From positions 1 to 8,231 of the forward strand of contig CAMLDK010000040.1 of NCBI GenBank assembly GCA_946478995.1: 8,231 nucleotides of DNA, in the 5' to 3' direction. Shown in pieces: positions 6,001 to 8,231 of the stretch (the stretch's first letter is position 1; every line of letters starts with the position of its first letter). The position numbers were made by a program, and so were the translations under genes. The notes under the pieces are model-generated. The model did not search any database, had not been told where the DNA came from, and saw nothing but the letters and a program-made list of their open reading frames with translations. This DNA comes from an uncultured Candidatus Saccharibacteria bacterium. Lineage in GTDB: Bacteria; Patescibacteria; Saccharimonadia; Saccharimonadales; 2-12-FULL-41-12.

Positions 6001-7619
6001 GAACAAGCCAGGTTTGGCTTGATGGAACACAGGTAATCAACCTTACCTCGCAAAACAACGGCACGGACCTCATAGAAGACTTCTTGCTAGGAGATACAAA
6101 CAACGATACCTTTACTATATTTATAGACGATGTAGCAATAGACACGGCTACAACCGGTACGGCCTCATCTTTGACCGTAGATGATTCCGCTCATGTGGGC
6201 GGCAATGCTACTTTTGGCCATGATGTTCTTATACAGCACGCGTTATATGTCCATGATATTAACACTTCTACATCAGGCATAAATATTGATGCTGGCAGCG
6301 GTGATTTGCAAATGTTCATAGATGGTAACAGTTCAGGTGGAGGAGGTGACTGGTTCAGCGTCAGCAGCGGCTTTGCTGATGATTTGTTCAGGCTTACTTC
6401 TGAAGGCTGGGCTCGTTTTAGAGTTGCAACAGGTCAAGATTCTGCGGATGCCTTCCGGATACAGACCGCCGCCGGCAATGACATATTTAACATCAACTCA
6501 AGTACTCGAACTATCGGTATTAATCTAGGAAGCGGTACTGCTGAGACCGACATTCAAGTGTGTGGTGCCGGCTCCAACTGTAGCGAGGCTCGCATCTCCT
6601 TGGGCGACTATGATGCCGGTGTTTTTGAAGGAGTGTTTATTGGTGAATACGGTACCGGCGACACGGATATATTGCAAGTCCAGGGCTCTGATGGTATCAA
6701 CCTTACAACAGGCGATCTCGCGGATCAGACTGTTCTGTCGGTAAGACCTACGGGCTTTGTAGGCATAGGAAACGATACCCCTGATCATAAGCTTGATATC
6801 ACACGAGAAGTTGAAGCGGACGAAGAAAACGGTATTCGCCTGCAAACTCTCGACGGCCAGGACTGGAAGCTCTACCAGCCGCAAGGTTCAAGTAACTTCC
6901 ATATTTGGACGGACACGGGCGGAGGCGCGGGCAGAGATGTGATTGCCATTGATACGGATGGAGAAACTCATATAAATGCCCACAGCAGTGATGTCCTTGT
7001 CTTAAATAACGCTGGAGCAGATCTAGATGTTGTGGATGGCGAACAGAGCTACATACAATACGAGATTGAAGGAACAGAACTTTTTGAAGCTGGAGTAAGT
7101 GACAACCGCAGCTTTTTCTTATGGAATGATACTGCTGGCAACAATGCGCTGGCCATTGATAGCAGCAGCAACGTTACCTTAGCGGCAAATCTTACCGTTA
7201 ATGGCAATACTACTCTTGGTAATGCTAGTTCTGATACGGCCACGGTAAATGCTGAGACGGTTTTTGCGAATGCCGCTAATGTCAGCTTTACTTCACAAAC
7301 TGTTAGTACCACGGCAGCTACTTTGACTCTTACGCCTACCAGTTCATACGTGCTACTGGAATGTAACCGAGCCGCTGCAAATACAGCAGTAACTTTGAGC
7401 GAAACAGGCGTTCGTGACGGTCAGTTATTAATAATTACCGTACGTGGTGATGCCAATAATGCAGGAACATGTTCGTTTGCGGACTCGGCTGGAGTTCAGC
7501 AAACTAATACTTTTGCTGCGACAGCTGGCACAGGTCCTAACGATTTTGATTCACTTACCTTTATCTACAACAACAGCGCCACCAACCAATGGGTACTTAC
7601 TTCATCAAGCGACAACTAA
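1..7619 (+). CDS. Giant modular surface fibre/adhesin-like protein (5'-partial)
   Basis: The frame is open from the first base (codons start at position 3) to a TAA at 7617-7619, so 2538 residues are visible and the true start lies upstream. A TTG at 300 is an in-frame internal codon, not a start, because the same repeat style continues to its left. The protein is a string of Gly/Thr/Ser/Asn/Asp-rich beta modules: duplicated LTVQTGDTF units, YTxPD cysteine units, TTEGDLL, GDGSALT, six NLYR units, four AFQIQ units, two lectin-like globular domains, a GIGxxTP motif and a C-terminal beta-domain. These motifs are known from phage tail fibres and giant CPR surface proteins. Only 13 lysines are present, and 16 cysteines lie in eight local pairs, as expected outside the cytoplasm. 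No peptidase S74 autochaperone domain, LPXTG anchor or transmembrane segment is visible. The likely role is surface attachment or host contact, by inference. A phage tail fibre is the main alternative. Confidence 0.96.
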   Translation, partial: GATGQTALLQGSTNTITSNGAGNDIVLTTADQIRFTGFNCTTFDNGGALTTDASGNIACQNDDGDPPNGVIGAGTANRVAIFTGSQSIGDSWILQNGSTLELDATRNLSLLGGNFSVVGTGLFSGLITANGGLTVQTGDTFTFNGDAFTDLTGAGLVISTGSLQTTLGTSVDLGAEVNGTLPVSSGGTGVGATPTNGQLLIGNGTGYTVATLTQGAGITITNGAGSITVASAFGASVDLGVDTTGDYVEDITAGNGLTGSASGPGSNPILALGPLTGSWNQTGAFDIILNNASSELSILESSGGTFFGTLDVGDLTDNRTYTFPDDNGEVCLVEAGNCAGSGTGVTTSGGTTNRLTKFTSGQNIEDAAISEDGTNVTILGSVDLIVQGGDATLGTAVQDGSLTIYNNGFAALVQASLTGPQTYTLPDGSGEICIKEFGNCSGGGGGNAPVTAQYLTLALDGTLTAERVLAFNGTNFSVADGGANGNYSVNTIQNIHTGATPTFAGLTLTGNLSVAANTISGTTAVIDFTNFDVASNGNTIVGGTLDVSGLTTLTGGLTVQTGDTFTFNGDAFTDLTGSGLVISTGSLQTTLGTSVDLAAEVNGVLPILNGGTGANSQQNAINNLSGLTTEGDLLFFDGADTTRLARGSNGQCLTSTATSLLWSSCTAGAITGLTLAGTSGTPQAISNGDTITIAAGSNITTTGVATDTVTVAVVSSPTFSGTVTANAFVGDGSALTDLDADELTSGTVDTARLTGDYTGITGVGTLNAGSIGPSFGSIDTGSDDITTTGTISGGNVTVSGSQFTNNGSTLNTAQSLGNFPTGGSIGSASTTVDVDTSFAIAQTTAGQTLSLPNPTSNTAGRIVFVLNTGSASFTMHGVTIPAGYGQIYVWNGSSWILGASGGGSAITLQAAYDGGNTITSTNARDVDITLANTATDANFIVDIASGSSGEFQIEAAGTDILQIGSAGQLQLSVQGSAGGILLGTDANLYRDAAGVLKTDGALWVRGEDGLTVGGSGSDEGIIRLDRGDGNASFWITNINDEIRSHANGGNSLFTWYTNNTVNTVERMRLDSNGQLQLHTQGNTGGLLLGGDANLYRINAGVLATDTSFAIGDDLYVDGNDGGGAIYFGSALDTNLYRSGADVLATDDEFTVAGLLTANGNLTVQTGDTFTMNGDAFTDLTGTGLTISAGALTVDNTVLDNNFFIQGGNSFGTAAILGTNDSQNLQFETAGNTVATLTTAGQLQLSVQGSAGGLLIGTDANLYRSAANTLKTDDNFIIQPAGGTQTISTDTPGGGVAWVFANNDGEISSIGQIDSFYGGLGLCASTSSTHCGYEQQHVRINPGGATTFQNTANSTTALQVLKAGSGQSEQVFNVDTSTTPNVVTNPSIETNTNNITAVGSATLTRITTQKWSGNAALQIATTATNPNGATFAASGSSNTWTISAYVKGASTYSTVILRYNSTNCLTGQTVTSSGWTRLTCTTPAGTTLTSVSVFDTTTGHTLYVDGVQAQTGSTATAFQIGQIALNGVVNSPTSFRNQTDSTEGLLVQNASGSNLLVVDTLNSRLAVGPAAVPSNGVLTVGTNTTTASGGIYFGTDTNLYRSGADTLTTDDNLEVLGGNILITGGSESIISIQANSSDTAFTTRYNGGSDVGIQIEAGGQLNWSDGTAVDTNLYRSDPGELTTDGGLVVNNGDDAGLIALRVLGTDATIDVGGGTNLSYIDTPGNWSDQSTAGDSVLRASDGDLILAARNATGNILFTTGAADTTKWLINTSGHLLPNADDTYDIGSDSNRVRDLYIGGETIHLGDSTSDEATIGYNNTSNSLIFKNAANSTSAFQIQNSASTPLFTADTTNTKIQVVGDVNVGSRFGTRLFSDNFESGTLTLWDGGTTGSISANTTTVHNGDYAVRINPSGSAAHAYTDITDSATVYARAWVFVTSQTSGTAEIFGMEGDGSNFWKVERTGGNLHFYNGTTSTDTNSGVALSTGAWHLIEMRVTNGVGTGTSQVWLDGTQVINLTSQNNGTDLIEDFLLGDTNNDTFTIFIDDVAIDTATTGTASSLTVDDSAHVGGNATFGHDVLIQHALYVHDINTSTSGINIDAGSGDLQMFIDGNSSGGGGDWFSVSSGFADDLFRLTSEGWARFRVATGQDSADAFRIQTAAGNDIFNINSSTRTIGINLGSGTAETDIQVCGAGSNCSEARISLGDYDAGVFEGVFIGEYGTGDTDILQVQGSDGINLTTGDLADQTVLSVRPTGFVGIGNDTPDHKLDITREVEADEENGIRLQTLDGQDWKLYQPQGSSNFHIWTDTGGGAGRDVIAIDTDGETHINAHSSDVLVLNNAGADLDVVDGEQSYIQYEIEGTELFEAGVSDNRSFFLWNDTAGNNALAIDSSSNVTLAANLTVNGNTTLGNASSDTATVNAETVFANAANVSFTSQTVSTTAATLTLTPTSSYVLLECNRAAANTAVTLSETGVRDGQLLIITVRGDANNAGTCSFADSAGVQQTNTFAATAGTGPNDFDSLTFIYNNSATNQWVLTSSSDN
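222..311 (+). repeat. GTxNRxxxFT module, copy 1 (residues 74-103)
   Basis: This is a 30-residue unit with the pattern GTANR, FTGSQSIGD and a QNGSTLEL strand. It aligns without gaps to copy 2 at 1050-1139. The layout resembles the phage tail-fibre motif in which a K/R-FT segment is followed by a short I/L-x-D-NGTNVGIG strand. A cysteine pair (codons 120 and 177) precedes it, as another precedes copy 2. Confidence 0.65.
393..569 (+). repeat. LTVQTGDTF module, copy 1 (residues 131-189)
   Basis: This 59-residue unit starts GGLTVQTGDTFTFNGDAF and ends in an LPVSSGGTG turn. It matches copy 2 at 53 of 59 residues without gaps. The closing NGxLPxxxGGTG is the well-known linker motif of phage tail fibres and related beta-repeat proteins. 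TAN just before it is shared with copy 3. Confidence 0.9.
570..695 (+). other. PTNGQLLIGNGTG module (residues 190-231)
   Basis: ATPTNGQLLIGNGTGYTVA is followed by GAGITITNGAGSITVAS. This pair of strands after a GGTG turn is a recurrent motif in tail-fibre-like proteins from phages and metagenomes. A similar ITSNGAGNDIVLTTA stretch at the left edge (about 54-95) suggests that a related module precedes the window. Confidence 0.6.
945..1022 (+). repeat. YTxPD cysteine module, copy 1 (residues 315-340)
   Basis: The unit is LTDNRTYTFPDDNGEVC followed by a second Cys after six residues (codons 993 and 1014). It resembles the RTYTLPDASGTV strand-turn motif of tail fibres, with a CX6C hairpin added after it. 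It matches copy 2 at 1251-1328 over 26 residues without gaps. Confidence 0.75.
1050..1139 (+). repeat. GTxNRxxxFT module, copy 2 (residues 350-379)
   Basis: GTTNRLTKFTSGQNIED is followed by an SEDGTNVTIL strand, and the unit matches copy 1 at the G-T, N-R, F-T, Q-x-I and D positions. It carries one of the protein's 13 lysines. It comes about nine residues after the CX6C pair of the YTFPD module, so the two form a combined cassette. Confidence 0.65.
1251..1328 (+). repeat. YTxPD cysteine module, copy 2 (residues 417-442)
   Basis: LTGPQTYTLPDGSGEIC is followed by IKEFGNC, the same CX6C spacing as copy 1 (codons 1299 and 1320). A flexible SGGGGGN linker follows and separates it from the next beta-repeat stretch. 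Confidence 0.75.
1665..1841 (+). repeat. LTVQTGDTF module, copy 2 (residues 555-613)
   Basis: This is the same 59-residue unit as at 393-569. By my hand alignment the nucleotides differ at 36 of 177 positions, and 23 of the codon changes are synonymous against six amino-acid changes. The unit ends in LPILNGGTG and leads directly into a TTEGDLL module. Confidence 0.9.
1878..1997 (+). other. TTEGDLL module (residues 626-665)
   Basis: GLTTEGDLLFFDGADTTRL and RGSNGQCLTS match the phage tail-fibre motif LTTKGDLL...RLPVGTNGQVLT. Here the usual valine after GQ is a cysteine (codon 1956), and a second cysteine closes the module at 1995 (CX12C). The module follows an NGGTGA linker, its usual order in tail fibres. 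Confidence 0.7.
2181..2381 (+). other. GDGSALT-DAxxLTSGT module (residues 727-793)
   Basis: The stretch reads AFVGDGSALTDLDADELTSG, TVDTARLTGDYTGITGVG, then FGSIDTGSDDITTTGTISG. The series FxGDGSxLTxLxAxxIxSGTxxxARL followed by GITGVGTL is a very common composite motif in tail-fibre-like and CPR beta-repeat proteins. No cysteines or lysines are present. Confidence 0.65.
2475..2699 (+). other. Internal beta-domain ending in WNGSSW (residues 825-899)
   Basis: The domain reads in order TTVDVDTSFAIAQTTAGQTL, a PNPTSNTAGRIVFVLN strand, GSASFTMHGVTI, and a closing YVWNGSSWILGA. It has the look of a small compact beta-domain rather than a repeat. A similar order (GQ-hydrophobic strand, then F, then a closing aromatic-N-x-W strand) is seen in the C-terminal domain at 7281-7616. 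An SGGGSA linker follows. Confidence 0.5.
2898..2999 (+). repeat. NLYR unit 1 (residues 966-999)
   Basis: The unit comprises AGQLQLSVQGSAGG, then LLGTDANLYR, then AGVLKTD. Its first 41 bases (2898-2938) are identical to 3717-3757 in unit 4. It belongs to the GQLQL subtype, with units 2 and 4. Confidence 0.85.
3216..3317 (+). repeat. NLYR unit 2 (residues 1072-1105)
   Basis: NGQLQLHTQGNTGG is followed by GGDANLYRINAGVLATD, and the unit is 34 residues long like units 1 and 4. It is preceded by ERMRLDS, the tail-fibre motif ERMRIDSSG that normally leads into a GNVGIGT strand. Confidence 0.85.
3354..3440 (+). repeat. NLYR unit 3 (residues 1118-1146)
   Basis: GGGAIYFGSALDTNLYR is followed by SGADVLATD. 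It belongs to the GGxIYFG subtype, with unit 5. It leads directly into LTVQTGDTF copy 3. Confidence 0.85.
3477..3581 (+). repeat. LTVQTGDTF module, shortened copy 3 (residues 1159-1193)
   Basis: GNLTVQTGDTFTMNGDAF and DLTGTGLTISAGAL repeat the first half of copies 1 and 2. The second half (LGTSVDL to GGTG) is replaced by unrelated sequence after about residue 1193. Like copy 1 it is preceded by L-x-TANG. It sits directly after the third NLYR unit, which shows that the modules are shuffled. Confidence 0.85.
3717..3818 (+). repeat. NLYR unit 4 (residues 1239-1272)
   Basis: AGQLQLSVQGSAGGLL is followed by GTDANLYRSAANTLKTD. The first 41 bases are identical to unit 1 and the remainder has diverged, so part of the unit was probably copied or converted recently. 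Confidence 0.85.
4056..4127 (+). repeat. AFQIQ-type unit 1 (residues 1352-1375)
   Basis: NSTTALQVLKAGSG is followed by EQVFNVDT. It fits the four-unit pattern [ND]-S-[TA]-x-[AG]-[FL]-x-[IV], then an F or L before a [VA]D or IN. Here it leads straight into the carbohydrate-binding-like domain. Confidence 0.7.
4152..4559 (+). other. Probable carbohydrate-binding-like beta-sandwich domain (residues 1384-1519)
   Basis: The order NPSIE, then QKWSGNAALQI, NTWTISAYVKG, SGWTRLTCT and finally LYVDGVQAQTGSTATAF follows the family pattern of CBM4/9-like jelly-roll domains: N-x-x-F/I-E start, G-x-x-A-L strand, YT-x-S-x-YVK strand, W-x-R/K-x strand, and a final D-x-V-Q strand. A Cys pair (codons 4389 and 4437, CX15C) could staple two strands. 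It holds two of the 13 lysines. It is flanked by AFQIQ units on both sides, so it looks inserted. The ligand cannot be predicted. Confidence 0.55.
4617..4703 (+). repeat. AFQIQ-type unit 2 (residues 1539-1567)
   Basis: DSTEGLLVQNASGSNLL is followed by VVDTLNSRLAVG. The VDTxNSRLxVG ending is typical of this repeat in CPR-type beta proteins. It closes the carbohydrate-binding-like domain on its right side. Confidence 0.75.
4764..4829 (+). repeat. NLYR unit 5 (residues 1588-1609)
   Basis: GGIYFGTDTNLYRSGADTL ends in TTD, very like unit 3 in the TNLYRSGAD stretch. It lies between AFQIQ-type unit 2 and unit 6, after the carbohydrate-binding-like domain. Confidence 0.8.
4971..5051 (+). repeat. NLYR unit 6 (residues 1657-1683)
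   Basis: GGQLNWSDGTAVDTNLYR is followed by SDPGELTTDGGLVV. It is the most diverged unit: it keeps GQL, TNLYR and L-x-TD but has lost the QG and YFG segments. Confidence 0.75.
5322..5441 (+). other. TYDIGS-RDLYIGG module (residues 1774-1813)
   Basis: LLPNADDTYDIGSDSNRVRD is followed by LYIGGETIHLGD. The tail-fibre motif LxPxxDNTYDLGSSSxRWRDLYxSG is clearly recognisable, except that the usual Trp is Val. In phage proteins this module often comes shortly before a C-terminal chaperone, but here about 725 residues follow. Confidence 0.75.
5487..5576 (+). repeat. AFQIQ-type unit 3 (residues 1829-1858)
   Basis: NSTSAFQIQNSASTPLFTAD is followed by TTNTKIQVVG. It is the clearest copy of the unit. 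It is placed right before the LamG-like domain, as unit 1 is placed before the carbohydrate-binding-like domain. Confidence 0.8.
5610..6143 (+). other. LamG / concanavalin A-like domain (residues 1870-2047)
   Basis: LFSDNFESGTLTLWDGG is followed by VHNGDYAVRIN, VYARAWVFVTSQ, a FWKVERTGGNLHFYN strand, TGAWHLIEMRV, QVWLDGTQV and a final FTIFIDDVAID. This order (an FESG start, a G-x-Y-A-x-R/K strand, a W-H-x-I/V-E-x-R/K strand, a V-x-L-D-G strand and a closing D-D-V strand) is the usual pattern of concanavalin-like laminin-G or polysaccharide-binding domains. About 178 residues is a typical length. Its role is probably glycan or surface binding. No catalytic residues typical of a glycosidase are recognised. 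Confidence 0.65.
6438..6530 (+). repeat. AFQIQ-type unit 4 (residues 2146-2176)
   Basis: DSADAFRIQTAAGNDIFNIN is followed by STRTIGINLG. It has diverged at several positions (FRIQ, NIN) but keeps the order and length. It precedes a CX5C pair (codons 6561 and 6579). Confidence 0.75.
6753..6800 (+). other. GIGxxTP motif (residues 2251-2266)
   Basis: GFVGIGNDTPDHKLDI is the classic tail-fibre G-x-VGIGT-x-xP-x-x-KLDI motif, preceded by SVRP. In many phage proteins it leads to a peptidase S74 intramolecular chaperone. Here it leads instead to a roughly 160-residue stretch with paired W/F strands (LDGQDWKLYQPQ, FHIWTD, FFLWNDTAGNNALAID) and then the C-terminal domain. Confidence 0.8.
7281..7616 (+). 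other. C-terminal beta-domain (residues 2427-2538)
   Basis: The chain ends with SQTVSTTAATLTLTPTSSYV, a LLEC strand, VRDGQLLIITVRGD, a GTCSFADSAG segment and a closing SLTFIYNNSATNQWVLTSS. The last six residues are Ser/Asp/Asn-rich. Cysteines at codons 7362 and 7470 (CX35C) could join the domain's two halves. The order resembles the internal domain at 2475-2699. It may cap the fibre or drive trimerisation, by inference. It shows no LPXTG, no hydrophobic anchor and no Ser/Asp proteolytic S74 signature. Confidence 0.55.
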
Positions 7620-7625
7620 CCATAT

Positions 7626-7643
7626 TGTATATAAGTTTATACA
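7626..7643. repeat. Short inverted repeat between the two genes
   Basis: TGTATA (7626-7631) and TATACA (7638-7643) are perfect six-base inverted arms around a six-base centre. The repeat ends one base before the TATAAT box, where a repressor site could sit. It is too AT-rich and lacks the G/C stem and T-run of an intrinsic terminator. It may be a chance palindrome in AT-rich DNA. Confidence 0.3.
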
Positions 7644-7644
7644 C

Positions 7645-7650
7645 TATAAT
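7645..7650 (+). promoter_or_regulatory. Perfect -10 box (TATAAT) next to the start codon
   Basis: TATAAT matches the sigma-70-type -10 consensus at all six positions and ends eight bases before the ATG at 7659. Transcription would then start at about 7656-7659, giving a leaderless or nearly leaderless mRNA. This fits the absence of a Shine-Dalgarno sequence in ttaagaac just before the ATG. No convincing -35 is present: TTGTAT at 7625-7630 matches only three of six and lies 14 bases away. In such AT-rich DNA a chance match is possible. Confidence 0.5.
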
Positions 7651-7658
7651 TTAAGAAC

Positions 7659-8231
7659 ATGAGAAGAAGTTTATTATTTTCTATAGGCGTTGTCCTAATA
7701 GTGTGCATGGCCATAGGATATAAGTTGGCAATTGATAAAAACAATTCATCAGAAAATGAACCTCAGCAAAATAGCGTAAATACAGAAACATTTAAGGATC
7801 CTAGAAGTGGGGTAGAGCTGTCGCTTCCCGTTGGATACAAGACGGTAGATATTCCTCAAGGTCCAAAAAATGGTTCAAATAGCTCGGTAATTATGCAGTT
7901 TGAACAGTCTAACCCACAGTCATTTGTTATTGTGCAGCATGACACGGGCTTAAGCGGACCCGCAGCCCTATTACATCAAAGCCCAATTGAATACGTAGAA
8001 AGCACTATCAGACAGTTTTACCCTGTCAGATACGGTAATTCTTATGAATCAGAGAGTTTGGAGCGTACTAAAGTAGGCGATCATGATGCGATAGAACATA
8101 TTTACATTTATATAGATAAAGACGGCAAACCAAATAAAGTCAGGTTACTAGTAGTTATATGGTCAAACGATGAAACTTACAATATTATTCTCCAGAGCTC
8201 TGAAGCAAACTTTGAAACAATAAAGAATGAT
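7659..8231 (+). CDS. Membrane-anchored protein with possible PsbP-like extracytoplasmic domain (3'-partial)
   Basis: An ATG at 7659 opens 191 codons without a stop up to the window edge. The N-terminus has two arginines, then a hydrophobic stretch (about residues 5-24, LLFSIGVVLIVCMAIGY), which makes a single signal anchor. A polar, Asn/Gln/Glu-rich linker (about 26-43) follows, then a mixed alpha/beta domain starting with FKDPRSGVELSLPVGY. That opening, the later GDHDAIEHIYIY strand and the ETYNIILQSS strand recall the PsbP-like/DUF1795 type of small extracytoplasmic domain, but this is recognition by eye only. The one cysteine in the hydrophobic stretch is preceded by Leu-Ile-Val, a poor lipobox, so a lipoprotein is unlikely. 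The pattern near the right edge suggests the protein ends soon after the window. Lysine is common and the DNA is more AT-rich than in the upstream giant gene. It lies 39 bases downstream of that gene on the same strand, with its own -10-like box. Function unknown. Confidence 0.85.
   Translation, partial: MRRSLLFSIGVVLIVCMAIGYKLAIDKNNSSENEPQQNSVNTETFKDPRSGVELSLPVGYKTVDIPQGPKNGSNSSVIMQFEQSNPQSFVIVQHDTGLSGPAALLHQSPIEYVESTIRQFYPVRYGNSYESESLERTKVGDHDAIEHIYIYIDKDGKPNKVRLLVVIWSNDETYNIILQSSEANFETIKND

Noticed and set aside
6322..6744. Two short plus-strand frames inside the giant gene
   Set aside because: They are out-of-frame readings of the fibre gene. The first overlaps the GNSSGGGG linker, whose gga/ggt codons mimic a ribosome binding site.
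1..7619. Alternative genetic code with TGA as glycine or tryptophan
   Set aside because: No in-frame TGA occurs in about 2538 codons, including many glycines, so recoding as seen in some CPR groups is not supported.
7620..7658. Intrinsic terminator after the giant gene
   Set aside because: The only inverted repeat is AT-only at its core and has no T-run, and the gap is only 39 bases.
7444..7662. Plus-strand frame running across the end of the giant gene
   Set aside because: It is out of frame with a clear C-terminal domain, has no recognisable content, and ends inside the start of the next gene.
7659..7730. Lipoprotein signal in the downstream protein
   Set aside because: The cysteine is preceded by Leu-Ile-Val and followed by Met within one continuous hydrophobic stretch. 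The -1 Val does not fit a lipobox, so a membrane anchor is more likely.

Overview
The window is almost entirely one very large, uninterrupted plus-strand reading frame that is already open at base 1 and stops at 7617-7619. It is followed by a 39-base gap and the first 191 codons of a second plus-strand gene that runs off the right edge. No tRNA, rRNA, CRISPR array, transposase or integrase was seen. In the notes below, residue number in the giant protein equals nucleotide position divided by 3, counting the codon at 3-5 as residue 1. 2538 residues are visible and the N-terminus is missing.

The giant protein is a mosaic of Gly/Thr/Ser/Asn/Asp-rich beta-repeat modules of the kind found in phage tail fibres and in giant surface proteins of Candidatus Patescibacteria (CPR). 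Recognisable pieces, from left to right, are: a GTxNRxxxFT motif beside a cysteine pair (120-311, again at 993-1139); a 59-residue LTVQTGDTF module (393-569, 1665-1841, shortened copy 3477-3581); two YTxPD / CX6C modules (945-1022, 1251-1328); a TTEGDLL module (1878-1997); a GDGSALT module (2181-2381); a beta-domain ending in WNGSSW (2475-2699); six NLYR units (2898-5051); four AFQIQ/NVDT units (4056-6530); a probable carbohydrate-binding-like domain (4152-4559); a TYDIGS module (5322-5441); a LamG/concanavalin-like domain (5610-6143); a GIGxxTP motif (6753-6800); and a C-terminal beta-domain ending the chain (7281-7616). There are only 13 lysines in the visible protein, and all 16 cysteines fall in eight local pairs. 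Both facts suit a secreted, acidic, disulfide-stabilised surface fibre or adhesin.

The second gene encodes a small protein with one N-terminal membrane segment and an extracytoplasmic domain that looks PsbP-like (low confidence). It has a perfect TATAAT eight bases before its ATG and no Shine-Dalgarno sequence, which suggests its own promoter and a nearly leaderless mRNA. Its base composition is visibly more AT-rich than the giant gene.

Organism: the repeat vocabulary, moderate GC and standard stop-codon use (no in-frame TGA in over 2500 codons) suggest a CPR bacterium, perhaps Saccharibacteria-like. This comes from recognising motifs by eye, not from a search. A phage or prophage of such a host is the main alternative for the giant gene, although no other phage gene is visible. 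The two genes may both act at the cell surface, but nothing in the sequence links them beyond adjacency.
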